A stretch of 32,116 bases of DNA from GCA-003244245 sp036501085 (lineage in GTDB: Bacteria > Actinomycetota > Actinomycetes > Mycobacteriales > Pseudonocardiaceae), in contig DASYAZ010000004.1 of NCBI GenBank assembly GCA_036501085.1, positions 1 through 32,116 on the forward strand, written 5' to 3'. Made by a program: the position numbers and the translations under genes. Shown here piece by piece: positions 7,118-15,748 of the stretch (position 1 is its first letter; every line of letters begins with the position of its first letter). The notes beneath the pieces are model-generated. The model was not told where the DNA came from and made no database searches. It saw only the letters and a program-made list of their open reading frames with translations.

Positions 7118-8596
7118 ATGGCGGCCCGCCGCCCTCACATCACTTCCTCGACCACATCCACCGCGCCCGCCTCGGGTTCGCTCGCCCATGCCACCTTCGT
7201 CGACCTCGGGGTGCCCAAGGTGCTCGCCACGGTGCTGGCCGCCAACGGCGTCGTGACGCCGTTCCCCGTCCAGGCGGCGACGCTGCCTGATTCGCTGGCC
7301 GGACGCGATGTGCTCGGCCGGGGCCGGACCGGGTCAGGCAAGACCTATGCGTTCGTGCTGCCGGTGCTGACCCGGCTCGCCGCGAGTACCACGCCGCGCC
7401 GGCCCGGTCAGCCGCGCGCCCTGATCCTGGCGCCCACCCGCGAACTGGCGACCCAGATCCTGACCGCGATGGCCCCGCTGGCCGAGGCCCTGTCGCTGCG
7501 AACCCTCGCCGTGTTCGGTGGCGTGCGCCCTGGTCCACAGATCGCCGGCCTGAAAGCCGGCGTCGACGTCGTGGTGGCCTGCCCAGGTCGGCTGACCGAC
7601 CACATCGACAGCGGTCACGCGCGGCTGGACGCCGTGGAGATCACCGTGCTTGACGAAGCGGACCACATGGCCGATCTCGGCTTTCTCCCCGCCGTGCGAA
7701 AACTGCTCGACCGAACGCCACGTACCGGACAACGGTTGCTGTTCTCCGCGACGCTGGACGCCGGCGTTGACGTTCTCGTTCGGCGCTTCCTCAGCGACCC
7801 GGTCACTCACAGTGTCGATTCGGTGCAGTCACCGGTGACCGCGATGTCGCACCACGTGCTGCACGTCCGGCCCGATCATCGGCTCCCCGTGGTGATCGAC
7901 CTCGCGGCCGCGCCGGGACGCACCCTGGTGTTCACCCGGACCAAGCGCGGGGCCACGAAACTGGCCCGCCAGCTGGTCGCGTCCGGCGTGCCGGCGGCGG
8001 AGCTGCACGGCAACCTGGCCCAGAACGCGCGAACCCGCAACCTGCGTGCCTTCTCCGACGGCAGCGCCAGCACCCTGGTCGCCACGGACATCGCGGCCCG
8101 CGGCATCCACGTCGACGACGTCGCACTGGTGATCCACGCCGACCCCCCGATCGATCACAAGGCATACCTGCACCGCTCGGGCCGGACGGCCCGCGCCGGC
8201 GCCCGGGGAACGGTGGTCACGCTGATGACCGACGAGCAGGTCCGTGAGGTCCGCAACCTGACCCACAGGGCGGGCATCACACCGACGACCACCAAACTGA
8301 GCGCTGGACATCCGTTGCTGGTCGAGCTCGCACCCGGCCAGCGCTCATTCGTCGCGGCCCAGAAGCCAGTCGCGCCCCGGAACCCAACGGTGCCCGATCC
8401 GTCCAGGCGCAGCCGCCAGCCTCACGGCGCGAAGCGTCGTTCGTCCCCGAGGGGCGGTGTCACACGGCCGGCCTCGGCGACCCACTCGATTTCCGGTCCC
8501 GTCACCGGCACAGCGGCAGCGGTACCCGCTCGGCCGGCTGGCGCGGCAGTGTTTTCCGCCGGCACCCGCATCGGCGGCCGCCGGCGTGGCCGTTGA
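7118..8596 (+). CDS. DEAD-box ATP-dependent RNA helicase
   Basis: This is a 492-residue superfamily 2 helicase. Motifs in order: Q-motif region FVDLGVPKVL...TPFPVQAATLP, Walker A GRTGSGKT, motif Ia PTRELA, motif Ib CPGR, motif II DEAD (VLDEADHM), motif III SAT, then the second RecA domain with VFTRTKRG, LHGNL, VATDIAARGI and motif VI HRSGRTARA. A basic, Ser/Pro/Arg-rich tail (about residues 395-492) ending GGRRRGR is the usual disordered RNA-binding extension. It would unwind RNA duplexes in ribosome assembly or cold adaptation. ATG 7118 (MAARRPH) is preferred; ATG 7043 is in frame but directly abuts the leader hairpin. It is monocistronic as far as I can see. Confidence 0.95.
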   Translation: MAARRPHITSSTTSTAPASGSLAHATFVDLGVPKVLATVLAANGVVTPFPVQAATLPDSLAGRDVLGRGRTGSGKTYAFVLPVLTRLAASTTPRRPGQPRALILAPTRELATQILTAMAPLAEALSLRTLAVFGGVRPGPQIAGLKAGVDVVVACPGRLTDHIDSGHARLDAVEITVLDEADHMADLGFLPAVRKLLDRTPRTGQRLLFSATLDAGVDVLVRRFLSDPVTHSVDSVQSPVTAMSHHVLHVRPDHRLPVVIDLAAAPGRTLVFTRTKRGATKLARQLVASGVPAAELHGNLAQNARTRNLRAFSDGSASTLVATDIAARGIHVDDVALVIHADPPIDHKAYLHRSGRTARAGARGTVVTLMTDEQVREVRNLTHRAGITPTTTKLSAGHPLLVELAPGQRSFVAAQKPVAPRNPTVPDPSRRSRQPHGAKRRSSPRGGVTRPASATHSISGPVTGTAAAVPARPAGAAVFSAGTRIGGRRRGR

Positions 8597-8625
8597 ACAA
8601 CTTACTACTCTGGACGTGATCGAGC

Positions 8626-8949
8626 TTGCGATGGCGTAAGACTTTTCTGGTAGAAGTCAAAGAGAAACTTGCTCAACTCGGATTGATGAAATGCTTAGTC
8701 TGCGAATCCGAACACCTCACGGTGCACCGGTTTCCGTTCTTGGCGCAAATGGGTAACCTGCCTCCCAATATCAGCAATCTCGACGACGCCGAGGTGACCA
8801 TCGAGTACCTTGTTCGAGTCGAGTGTGGCATTTGTGGTTACGTGATGTTGTTCAGTGCTGAGCGTTTCTGGGCCGGAGACGATGAAGCCCTGGTGCGAGG
8901 AATGACCGAAGAGGAGGAGGACGAATTGGAGCGCCGGCACCCGCTCTAG
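8626..8949 (+). CDS. Small CxxC protein of unknown function
   Basis: This protein of up to 107 residues has two cysteine knuckles (CLVC and CGIC, about 46 residues apart) flanking a beta-rich middle, and a very acidic end (MTEEEEDELERRH). The fold is probably a zinc ribbon. The start is uncertain: TTG 8626 keeps a well-formed amphipathic segment (LVEVKEKLAQLGL), while ATG 8686 begins just before the first CxxC (MKCLVC). It follows the helicase by 29 bp and could be read from the same transcript. Its codon choice is more AT-rich than its neighbours. Its stop overlaps the end of the debranching pseudogene on the other strand. Confidence 0.6.
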   Translation: MRWRKTFLVEVKEKLAQLGLMKCLVCESEHLTVHRFPFLAQMGNLPPNISNLDDAEVTIEYLVRVECGICGYVMLFSAERFWAGDDEALVRGMTEEEEDELERRHPL

Positions 8950-10803
8950 TGCGATACTCGCAGGCCATGCGGCGTCTCGGTCACCGCGGTGGCGTCGCCG
9001 TCATACGTGACGGAGAGCTCACCGCCGGGGAACGGGATTCCGTGGACCTCGAGGCGGTGCAGTCCCTGTGGCAGCACGGGGTTCAGCGTCACGGTCCCGG
9101 CCGGCACGTCGGGTTGGAGACCCAGGCACAGCGCCACGATCGCCAGCGGCACTCCGGCTGCCCACGCCTGTGGTCTGCACGCCGTGGGGTAGGGCACCGG
9201 GAAGTCGTCCGGCTCGCGACGGTGCCCACCGAACAGTTCGGGCAACCGATCGTCAAAGATCGCCAGGGCGTCGAGCAGTTCACCTACCAGGCACATCGAC
9301 ACATCGTCGAGCCCGTAACGTCGCAGGCCCTCGCAGGCGATGAGGGTGTCGTGCGGCCATACCGAGCCCACGTGATACGAGATCGGGTTGTAGCCCGCCA
9401 TCTCGGCGGAGAACGTACGAAGCCCCCGCCCGCTGGACATGGCCGGGCTGGCTAGCGACCTGCTCGGCCTCCTGCGGCGAGGGCACGCCGCACCACAGCA
9501 GGTGCGCCATGTTCGACGTGATTGAGTCGACCTGGCGCTTGTCCTGGTCCAAGGCCAGCGCGAACGAGCCCGGCCTGCCGTCAGCTCCCGGCTGCCAGTA
9601 CCGCCGCCGGATCAGCTCGCGTAGCTCCTTCGCCTCGGCGATCAGGTCGTCCGCTTCTGCGTGGTGGCCCAGGTGAGATAGCACCGCGGCGAGTTCGCGG
9701 CGGGCTCGGTAGGCGTACGGCACTGCCGTAATAGGGGCGAGTCCCGCCGGCGGTACCCTCGCCCAGCCATGGCCGGTCGCCGAACCGGACCTCGTGCAAG
9801 ATCTTGCCTGGTTGCTCTTCATTGCCGGGGTCGTCGACGCGGCCCTGCCTGGCGGCGAGCGCGGCGAGGGTGTCGAGAATCAGCTCGGGCCGGAATGCCC
9901 GGGCCTGGTAACTGGAGATCAGCGCGTCTCGACCGAACAAGGCGACGAACCAGGGGATCCCGGCAGCGAGCAAGCGCCTGGCATCGTTGCGTTCATCGGG
10001 GATGCTGAGCGCGTCGAGATCGGTCAGCGAACGCAGGCAGCCGCGGGCCAGACGCTCTGGCAGGCTCTGCACCACCACATCCGGCCGACCTACGGTTTCG
10101 GTCCGCGGCCGGACCGCGATCCGCTCCTCGCTGCCAGAACCACGGTGTGCACTCACCGCGATGCGCAGCACCCACGGTTGATCCCGGCTCAGACACAACG
10201 TCCAGTGTGCGGCGCTGTAGTCGACCATCTCGGGAGGCGGGGCTCCAGCTGTACCGACGTCGCGCGCTGAGTCCCGATGGCCTCGAAGCGCAGGTGACCG
10301 GGAGAGGTTTGCTTCGGGATGCCGGGCGACTGGGCGCTGGGGTCACCCGCCAGGCGCCGAACCTGGAAGATATCGGCAAAGTCGGCATCCAACTGGATCG
10401 AGAGGCGCAACTGCACAGGATCGGGCGTCCAGCAGCGCAGCGTCAGAGTCTCCACCATCCGGCCGGCCGAGAGCTCGCGCAGGCGCTCGCACTCGATCGG
10501 CGCGTCGGACAGCCGGTCGGCCAGGGTGGTGTAGCCGCGGAAGTGCGCCGTCGCCGGACTCACCAACCCGGACCCTAGATGTCGCAGCGGTTCGGAGTTC
10601 AGCTGTACCTGCAAGCGGGACAGATGCCGGGTGTCGTCGGTGATCAAGCCGAAGGGCCCCGGCCCCATGTCGCCGCGCTCGTCGGAGATCGCGAAGGTCA
10701 GGCCGGCGATGGCGGTGATGGATCCTGGGCCGGCGAGCACCCGCTGTGGTGCCACCCCGTTCCAGTCAGGTGCCTGACCTGTCGTCATCGAGTCGCTTAC
10801 CAT
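8946..10803 (-). pseudogene. Broken glycogen-debranching-type glucosidase (GDE_N + amylo-alpha-1,6-glucosidase)
   Basis: Four consecutive minus-strand segments in changing frames together make one glycogen-debranching-like protein: 10803 to about 10230 (N-terminal GDE_N domain, VLAGPGSITAIAGLTF, DDTRHLSRL), about 10228 to 9780 (LFGRDALISS, GKILHEVRFGDRPWLGEG), about 9760 to 9460 (YAYRARRELAAVL, VDSITSNMAHLLWCG) and about 9440 to 8946 (YNPISYHVGSVWPHDTLIA). Frames shift near 10230, 9750 and 9450. At the second break, GGTRPYYGS joins directly to YAYRARREL, whereas intact relatives have roughly a hundred or more residues between them, including part of the catalytic (alpha/alpha)6 barrel. No active enzyme can be made. 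ATG 10801-10803 overlaps the end of the upstream glycosyltransferase, marking a former operon. Confidence 0.9.
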
Positions 10804-11950
10804 CCGGCCGGCTGGCGTGCAGCCGTGAACGCCGCTGGTACTCGCGGTAGGTTCCGGTGAGTCAGCAGCGGCCGCGTCGAGGGCGTGGGTGCGCTGAAGA
10901 CCATGGGCGCGGCGGGTGCCGGTACCTGTCGATCACGCACGGGAGCGAGCAACGTGGTATAGCTGCGAACCAGCGCCGACGAGGAGAAACCTGCGGCGAC
11001 GTGGCGGCGGCAGGCCGCTCGATCGATCTCTCCGATCCGCCCGATCAGGGGAGCGAGCTCGGCGATGGTGTCCCGGACGAAGCCGGTCACGCCGTCGCGC
11101 ACGATCTCCGAGACCGCGCCTCTGTTGGTGGCGAGCACCGGCGTGCCGCAGGCCATGGCTTCGACGAGCACCATGCCGAACGGCTCGCGCCAGGAGATCG
11201 GAAAGAGCATTGCTGCGGCACGGGAGAGGAAGTCATAGGTCTCCTCGCGACCGAGCTCGCCGAGGAACACGACGTCGGGGCCCAGATGCGGCGCGACTGC
11301 ACGGTCGAAGTATGCCTGCTCGGCCGGTTCGCGACACTTGGCGGCGATCAACAGCGGCAGGCCGGCCTTGCGCGCCAGCGCGATGGCCTCTGCGGCACCC
11401 TTTCGGGCGCCATCCTGCCCAGGAACGCCAGGTAGCCCTCGGAAGTGGCGCGGAAGGGGACCTCGTCGACGTTGATGGCGTTGTGGCAGACGGCCGCGAA
11501 AGGATAGGTGCGGTACAGCCTGCCGCTGCGAATGGCTGATCCCGACGAGCTGCAACTGGGGCACGCGCGCGAACAATCCGTTGTAGAGGCCGAGCAACTC
11601 ACCCTCCAGCGATCCGTGGACGACGTGCAGCGCGGGCACCGCACCCTGCGCGGACAGCAGTGCGCCAAGCGGACCGGAGTGGTCGATCACCGTGTCAACG
11701 GCAGACAGCGCGTCCAACCCACCGAGCACGTGGCGCCACTCGTCGGTAGCCATCCCGATCTGAGCCGGCACGCGGTCCAGCGGTGTCACCACCTCAACCC
11801 CGGAAACAGCTGAGCCCGGCGCGGCGACGAGCGTGACGTCGTGGCCGGCGGCGGCCAGGCCGGCAGCTTGAAGTGCGACGACCCGCTCGATGCCGCCGTA
11901 GGCCGGCGGCGGGATGGGGATCCACGGGGGGCAAGGAGACCGATACGCAT
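10797..11950 (-). pseudogene. Frameshifted GT4-type glycosyltransferase
   Basis: The gene encodes a GT-B family 4 glycosyltransferase (about 385 residues when corrected) that would transfer a sugar from a nucleotide donor. The start MRIGLLAP (ATG 11948-11950) is out of frame with the continuing PPWIPIPPPAYGG...ERVV; adding one base to a six-G run at 11926-11931 restores it. A second shift near 11535 and a compensating one near 11405 enclose the correct frame PFAAVCHNAINVDEVPFRAT, GYLAFLGRMAPE. The last part is intact, with the nucleotide-sugar motif EPFGMVLVEAMACGTPVLA. It overlaps the debranching pseudogene start (ATG 10801-10803, TAA 10797-10799). Either both genes are decaying or base calls in homopolymers are wrong; the deletion in the neighbour favours decay. 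Confidence 0.85.
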
Positions 11951-12330
11951 TCGAGACTTTCTTGAGAGGCGACCAACCGCCCAGCAACGATGTCGGCTGC
12001 TCAGGCAGCACGGGGTGACATCGATCCAGCTGGGGTCCATCGGGCTGTGCAATTGCGCAAACGTGGCCGACGACGTCACCGTGGCTCACGTGAGGTGGCA
12101 CCCAGCTAAGACAGAAGGCCATGATCGTCATGGGCGCTGTGCAACGTGACCTCCTTCGCAGTCAAACCTTCAGCGACGCGTCTCGTCAAGCCGCAAGTCG
12201 TAGAGGAGACCCACGTCACCGGCAGCTAGCAGGGCGGCCCCGCGGTCGTTTCAAGATTGACATCTCGGTTGTCGGTCCGCGGCGAAGAGGGCCGGTCACC
12301 CTCGGGTTGTCGGTAAGGGAGGCGGATCTG

Positions 12331-12336
12331 TAACGT
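12331..12336 (+). promoter_or_regulatory. Possible -10 element of the desaturase gene
   Basis: TAACGT within GTAACGTTCTAGG gives a predicted start of transcription at about 12343 and a roughly 55-nt leader containing the hairpin at 12357-12382. No clear -35 is visible. The AACGTTC core is also found at 14634 before the cysteine-rich regulator gene. Confidence 0.3.
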
Positions 12337-12356
12337 TCTAGGGGTAGCCCCGGACC

Positions 12357-12382
12357 CCGGCGACGCCTTATGCGTCTGCCGG
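12357..12382 (+). promoter_or_regulatory. Leader hairpin touching the desaturase ribosome binding site
   Basis: CCGGC-GACGC pairs with GCGTC-(T)-GCCGG around the loop CTTAT, a 10-bp stem with one bulged T. Its 3' arm runs into the GGAGGG ribosome binding site (12381-12386), 12 nt before ATG 12399. Melting of the stem could expose the site. A temperature-sensing role for a membrane desaturase is a hypothesis only. Confidence 0.45.
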
Positions 12383-12398
12383 AGGGTGGGTTATTTCG

Positions 12399-13460
12399 AT
12401 GCGGTCAGAGCACCCCGGGCCGACGCAGCTCGACCAACCCGCCCCGGCGGCAGCGTCCGGCCCGCAACCGATCCTGGCTGGGCAGCGCACGCCGGCTGAG
12501 CAGCTATTGGTCAAGACCTTCGTGGTCGCACCGCTACTGGCGTTGATCGCCGCGGTGCCACTGGCCTGGGGATGGGGCCTGGGCTGGACCGACATCGGCC
12601 TGGCCCTCGGTTTCTACGTGCTGTCCGGCCTCGGGGTGTCCGTCGGGTTACATCGGTACTTCACCCACGGCGCCTTCAAGGCCACCCGCCCCTTCCGCAT
12701 CGCACTGGCCATGGCAGGCAGCCTCTCGTTTCAGGGCCCGGTGATCGAATGGGTCGCCGACCACCGACGCCACCACGCCTTCGCCGACAAAGACGGCGAC
12801 CCGCACTCTCCGTGGAGATTCGGCAGCACCCCGGCCGCGGTGGCCAAGGGTTTCTGGCACGCACACATGGGTTGGCTGTTCGACCGCAACAACACCAACT
12901 CCGCCCGCTTCGCCCCTGACCTGCTCACCGATCCCGACATCCGTCGCGTCAACGACACCTTCCTGTGGTGGGCGGTGGCCAGCCTGGCCACCCCCGCGCT
13001 GCTCGGCGGATTGATCAGCTGGTCCTGGTGGGGCGCGGTCACGGCGTTTTTCTGGGCCGGCCTCGTACGGGTTGCGGTGCTCCACCACGTGACCTTTTCG
13101 ATCAACTCGATCTGCCACATGATCGGTAACCGCCCCTTCACCACCCGGGATCGCTCAGCGAACTTCTGGCCACTGGCGATCGCGTCCTTCGGGGAGTCCT
13201 GGCACAACCTGCACCACGCCGACCCCACCTGCGCCCGCCATGGTGTGATCCCCGGTCAGATCGACATCTCCGCCCGGCTGATCTGGATCCTGGAGAAACT
13301 CGGCTGGGTCTGGGACGTCCGCTGGCCCACACCGCAACGGTTAGCCCGCATCACCCGCGTTTTTCCAGCACAGGCACCTCGACATGAATGCCCCCCATCC
13401 ACAGGACGCACCGGGCGCGACATAGATGAAGGTCGAGGAACATGCGAGCAACCGAGCTGA
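12399..13460 (+). CDS. Acyl-CoA (delta-9-type) fatty acid desaturase
   Basis: This 353-residue integral membrane di-iron desaturase carries the three histidine boxes at correct spacing: HRYFTH (85-90), HRRHH (122-126) and HNLHH (269-273), with hydrophobic pairs near 41-80 and 188-230. It inserts a cis double bond in a saturated acyl chain using O2 and electrons from a reductase, so it controls membrane fluidity and lipid precursors. The last 30 or so residues (after ITRVFPAQAPRHE) are rich in Pro, Gly and Arg and look like non-conserved tail. The ATG follows GGAGGG. Its 3' end overlaps the start of the RGCVC-family gene. No partner oxidoreductase is adjacent. Confidence 0.94.
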   Translation: MRSEHPGPTQLDQPAPAAASGPQPILAGQRTPAEQLLVKTFVVAPLLALIAAVPLAWGWGLGWTDIGLALGFYVLSGLGVSVGLHRYFTHGAFKATRPFRIALAMAGSLSFQGPVIEWVADHRRHHAFADKDGDPHSPWRFGSTPAAVAKGFWHAHMGWLFDRNNTNSARFAPDLLTDPDIRRVNDTFLWWAVASLATPALLGGLISWSWWGAVTAFFWAGLVRVAVLHHVTFSINSICHMIGNRPFTTRDRSANFWPLAIASFGESWHNLHHADPTCARHGVIPGQIDISARLIWILEKLGWVWDVRWPTPQRLARITRVFPAQAPRHECPPSTGRTGRDIDEGRGTCEQPS

Positions 13461-13633
13461 AATCGCCCGTTACCGAGTCGAGTACAGCGGACCGGACCGG
13501 CCCCACCTGTGCCGTGTGCCCGCACAGATGGGACGCACACGATTCGATTGGAATCCGGTATTGCTCCGCGACGGTCGCCGGCGGACTCCACCGGGGATGC
13601 GTGTGCGTCGACGACACACGACGACAGCCATGA
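13442..13633 (+). CDS. RGCVC-family small cysteine protein
   Basis: This 63-residue protein carries the RGCVC signature near its C terminus, together with CAVCPH, an HDxIGxRYC segment and SATVAGGLH, the pattern of the small actinobacterial RGCVC family. The five cysteines and several histidines suggest metal binding, but the function is unknown. ATG 13442 follows GAGGAAC closely and lies within the last 19 nt of the desaturase gene in another frame, so it is probably translated from the same mRNA. Confidence 0.8.
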   Translation: MRATELKSPVTESSTADRTGPTCAVCPHRWDAHDSIGIRYCSATVAGGLHRGCVCVDDTRRQP

Positions 13634-13668
13634 CGAGGACCGACGAGGTTGACCCGGCCCGGACGTGT

Positions 13669-14463
13669 TCACCCCAGCGATCGGACCTCGATCTTTCCGT
13701 CGTGGACTCGGGTCTGGTATGCAGGCTGGGGTGTCGTGGCTGGGCCGCGCACGATGCTGCCGTCGGTGAGCCGGAAGGTGCTGGCGTGCCATGGGCAGAT
13801 GACGCAGCCGTCGACGAGTTCGCCCTCATCAAGTGGGCCGCCGGCATGGCTGCAGGTGTTGGCCAGCGCGTAGAGCCGACCTTCATGGCGGACCAGAAGC
13901 ACTGCGGCCTCATCGGCTGTGACATTGCGGTACTCGAAGATGGTGTGGTTGACGTTGACTGCTCTGGCAAACGACAGGTGCCCACCGAGATATCCACCGA
14001 TCGTCAGCATCCCGAGCCCCGCGAGCCCCAGTGCCTTGCCGCGTCCCCGTCGACCGCTGCGACGGGCGAGCAGTGATGCTACGTACAGGCCGAGCGCGGC
14101 CACGTTCGCGCCCGCGTGTACTGCTCCGACCCGCGTGTCCTCGCCAATGGTGTCCGACCAGTCGTTGAGCCCGGTCATGGCGGTGGGGACCGCGCCGAGG
14201 ATGCCGGCGCCGATGAGCAGGTCGGCGGCCGGTTCGGACTTGGCTCCACCGACGGCGTCTAACAATGCGGACATGCTCCAGGCGCCGATCGGCAGGTCGG
14301 TCAGCATGGGATGGACTGGATGGCCCAGGTAGGTACCGCTGAGCAGGTTACGGACCCGGCGAGGTTGCACAGCTTTGCCGACCAGACCGGCCAACGGCTG
14401 GGCGAGCTTGTCCAGAATGGTGAAACGTTCAATGCGGCGCACTAGCTCGTGTGGAAACCCCAT
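13669..14463 (-). CDS. DUF2231-Rieske [2Fe-2S] membrane protein
   Basis: This 264-residue fusion has an N-terminal DUF2231-type membrane module (about residues 45-165) with GHPVHPMLTDLPIGAW, several membrane spans and AVHAGANVAALGLY. A C-terminal Rieske domain (about 178-262) follows, with cluster ligands C204/H206 in TCSHAGGP and C223/H226 in CPWHAS. It should bind a [2Fe-2S] cluster and pass electrons at the membrane; the partner is unknown. ATG 14463 is favoured because GAAGGA lies 9 nt upstream; ATG 14481 is in frame. It is divergent from a cysteine-rich winged-helix regulator, which suggests control by redox or iron-sulfur status. Confidence 0.9.
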   Translation of the reverse strand: MGFPHELVRRIERFTILDKLAQPLAGLVGKAVQPRRVRNLLSGTYLGHPVHPMLTDLPIGAWSMSALLDAVGGAKSEPAADLLIGAGILGAVPTAMTGLNDWSDTIGEDTRVGAVHAGANVAALGLYVASLLARRSGRRGRGKALGLAGLGMLTIGGYLGGHLSFARAVNVNHTIFEYRNVTADEAAVLLVRHEGRLYALANTCSHAGGPLDEGELVDGCVICPWHASTFRLTDGSIVRGPATTPQPAYQTRVHDGKIEVRSLG

Positions 14464-14623
14464 GGCCAGGAATCCTTCCATATCAGGTCGGGTGCGTTGA
14501 GGAGCCGGGCGACGCGAACGGTGCGATCGTCGCGTTCCGGGCGTCGGCACCGCTGTCGTCCAGCAACGGATCAGGGCGCGTCTAGATGGCGATACGCGGG
14601 ATCCCTTGTAAAACCATGATGTG

Positions 14624-14640
14624 CTAACGTTAGAACGTTC
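14624..14640. promoter_or_regulatory. Overlapping palindromes CTAACGTTAG / GAACGTTC
   Basis: CTAACGTTAG (14624-14633) and GAACGTTC (14633-14640) are both perfect palindromes that share one base. They lie in the divergent gap between the Rieske protein and the winged-helix regulator, 31 bp before the regulator's GTG. This is a strong candidate operator for that regulator. TAACGT could alternatively serve as its -10 element. Confidence 0.5.
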
Positions 14641-14670
14641 CCGGTCACTCGTCAACAGGAGTTGTTCAGC

Positions 14671-15366
14671 GTGGCAGTCGTGAAGCGGCCCTGGGAGGCG
14701 CAGATCGCTGCGGTTGCCGCGCTCGATGAGCCGACCCGTCGCCAGCTGTACGACCATGTCGTGCGCCAGCCCGCACCGGTCAGCCGCGACGAGGCCGCCG
14801 AAGCTCTCGGGCTCTCGCGCGCGACCGCGGCATTTCACCTCGATCGGCTGGTGGAGCAAGACCTGCTCGATGTGGTCTACCAGCGGCGCACCGGTCGCAC
14901 CGGGCCTGGCGCCGGACGACCGGCCAAGCTCTACCACCGATCGGATCACCAGGTAACCGTGTCGCTGCCCCAACGCTGCTACGAACTGGCCGCAACGCTG
15001 CTGGCCGGCGTTCTCGAACACGCCGAACACTCCGATGACTCGCCGCGGGCCAGCCTCGGCCGACGCGCCTACCAGCTGGGTAGAGACCTCGGTGACACGG
15101 CGCGCGGTACTGCCGCGGATCCGGATGCCGGGGACCTCGTGCTGCGAGTACTCGAGGCATATGGTTACGAGCCGCGCAGCCAGGACGGGGACATCGCGCT
15201 CGTCAACTGCCCCTTCCACGCCCTGGCGCAGGAATACACCGAACTCGTGTGCGGAATGAACCTGCGGCTCCTTGACGGCATCCTCGATGGTCTACACACC
15301 TCCGGATTGAGCGCCCACCCGGACCCCGCTCCACCCCACTGCTGCGTGCGTCTGCGGCCCCGATGA
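14671..15366 (+). CDS. Winged-helix transcriptional regulator with C-terminal cysteine cluster
   Basis: This 231-residue protein starts with an ArsR/MarR-like winged helix (about residues 15-90): TRRQLYDHVVRQPAPVSRDE, ALGLSRATAAFHLDRLVEQDLL and the wing GRPAKLYHR. The C-terminal half has C180, C194 and the adjacent pair C224-C225 (CPFHALA, LVCGMNL, PPHCCVRL), spacing C-x13-C-x29-CC. That layout resembles SufR-type iron-sulfur-sensing regulators (cysteine-rich C terminus on a winged helix), though the spacing differs. GTG 14671 follows AGGAG by 9 nt. Divergence from a Rieske protein fits a redox or cluster sensor. Identification as an iron-sulfur sensor is inference. Confidence 0.85.
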   Translation: MAVVKRPWEAQIAAVAALDEPTRRQLYDHVVRQPAPVSRDEAAEALGLSRATAAFHLDRLVEQDLLDVVYQRRTGRTGPGAGRPAKLYHRSDHQVTVSLPQRCYELAATLLAGVLEHAEHSDDSPRASLGRRAYQLGRDLGDTARGTAADPDAGDLVLRVLEAYGYEPRSQDGDIALVNCPFHALAQEYTELVCGMNLRLLDGILDGLHTSGLSAHPDPAPPHCCVRLRPR

Positions 15367-15375
15367 TGCAGGAGG

Positions 15376-15732
15376 CTATGGCAGGACGGACCGGATCGAG
15401 TCCGGTGAGCGGCCGATCACCGCGGTCCCGTCGTCGGCGGTGATGATCGGCCGCTGGATCAGAATCGGGTGGGCGGCCAGCGCGTCGATCCACCGGATGC
15501 GGTCACTGTCCTCGCGCGGCCACGTCGCCAGGCCCAGTTCGGCCGCGACGGGCTCCCCGATGCGGGTGATGTCCCACGGCTCCAGGCCAAGACGCTGGAG
15601 CACGTCCGCGATCTCCTGGACGGTCGGCGGTGTTTCCAGGTAGTACCGCAGCGTGTACTGGGCGCCCGCCTCGTCCAGCGCGGACAGCGCCGAACGGCAC
15701 TTGGAACAGTGTGGATTCACCCAAATTTCCAT
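15376..15732 (-). CDS. ArsC/Spx-family thioredoxin-fold protein
   Basis: This 118-residue protein has the arsenate-reductase-family layout: MEIWVNPHCSKCRSALSALD with Cys9/Cys12 in a CxxC, YYLETPPTVQEI, and the late RPII...GRS segment of the family (QRPIITADDGTAVIGRSPD). ArsC enzymes use the first cysteine with glutaredoxin to reduce arsenate; Spx members bind RNA polymerase. With no arsenic transporter or regulator nearby, an arsenate role is unproven. It converges on the winged-helix regulator (10 bp apart) and lies 16 bp downstream of the exported-protein gene, probably in one operon with it. Confidence 0.88.
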   Translation of the reverse strand: MEIWVNPHCSKCRSALSALDEAGAQYTLRYYLETPPTVQEIADVLQRLGLEPWDITRIGEPVAAELGLATWPREDSDRIRWIDALAAHPILIQRPIITADDGTAVIGRSPDSIRSVLP

Positions 15733-15748
15733 GACGCCGATCTTTCGG

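Larger units (their letters stand above)
11951..12398. other. Divergent intergenic region, glycosyltransferase pseudogene / desaturase
   Basis: No gene is supported in this 448-bp gap; the short frames present are arginine-rich shadows. It holds a 10-bp direct repeat GGTTGTCGGT at 12267-12276 and 12305-12314 (38 bp apart), possibly a regulator site, plus the promoter-like element and hairpin listed separately. Confidence 0.5.
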
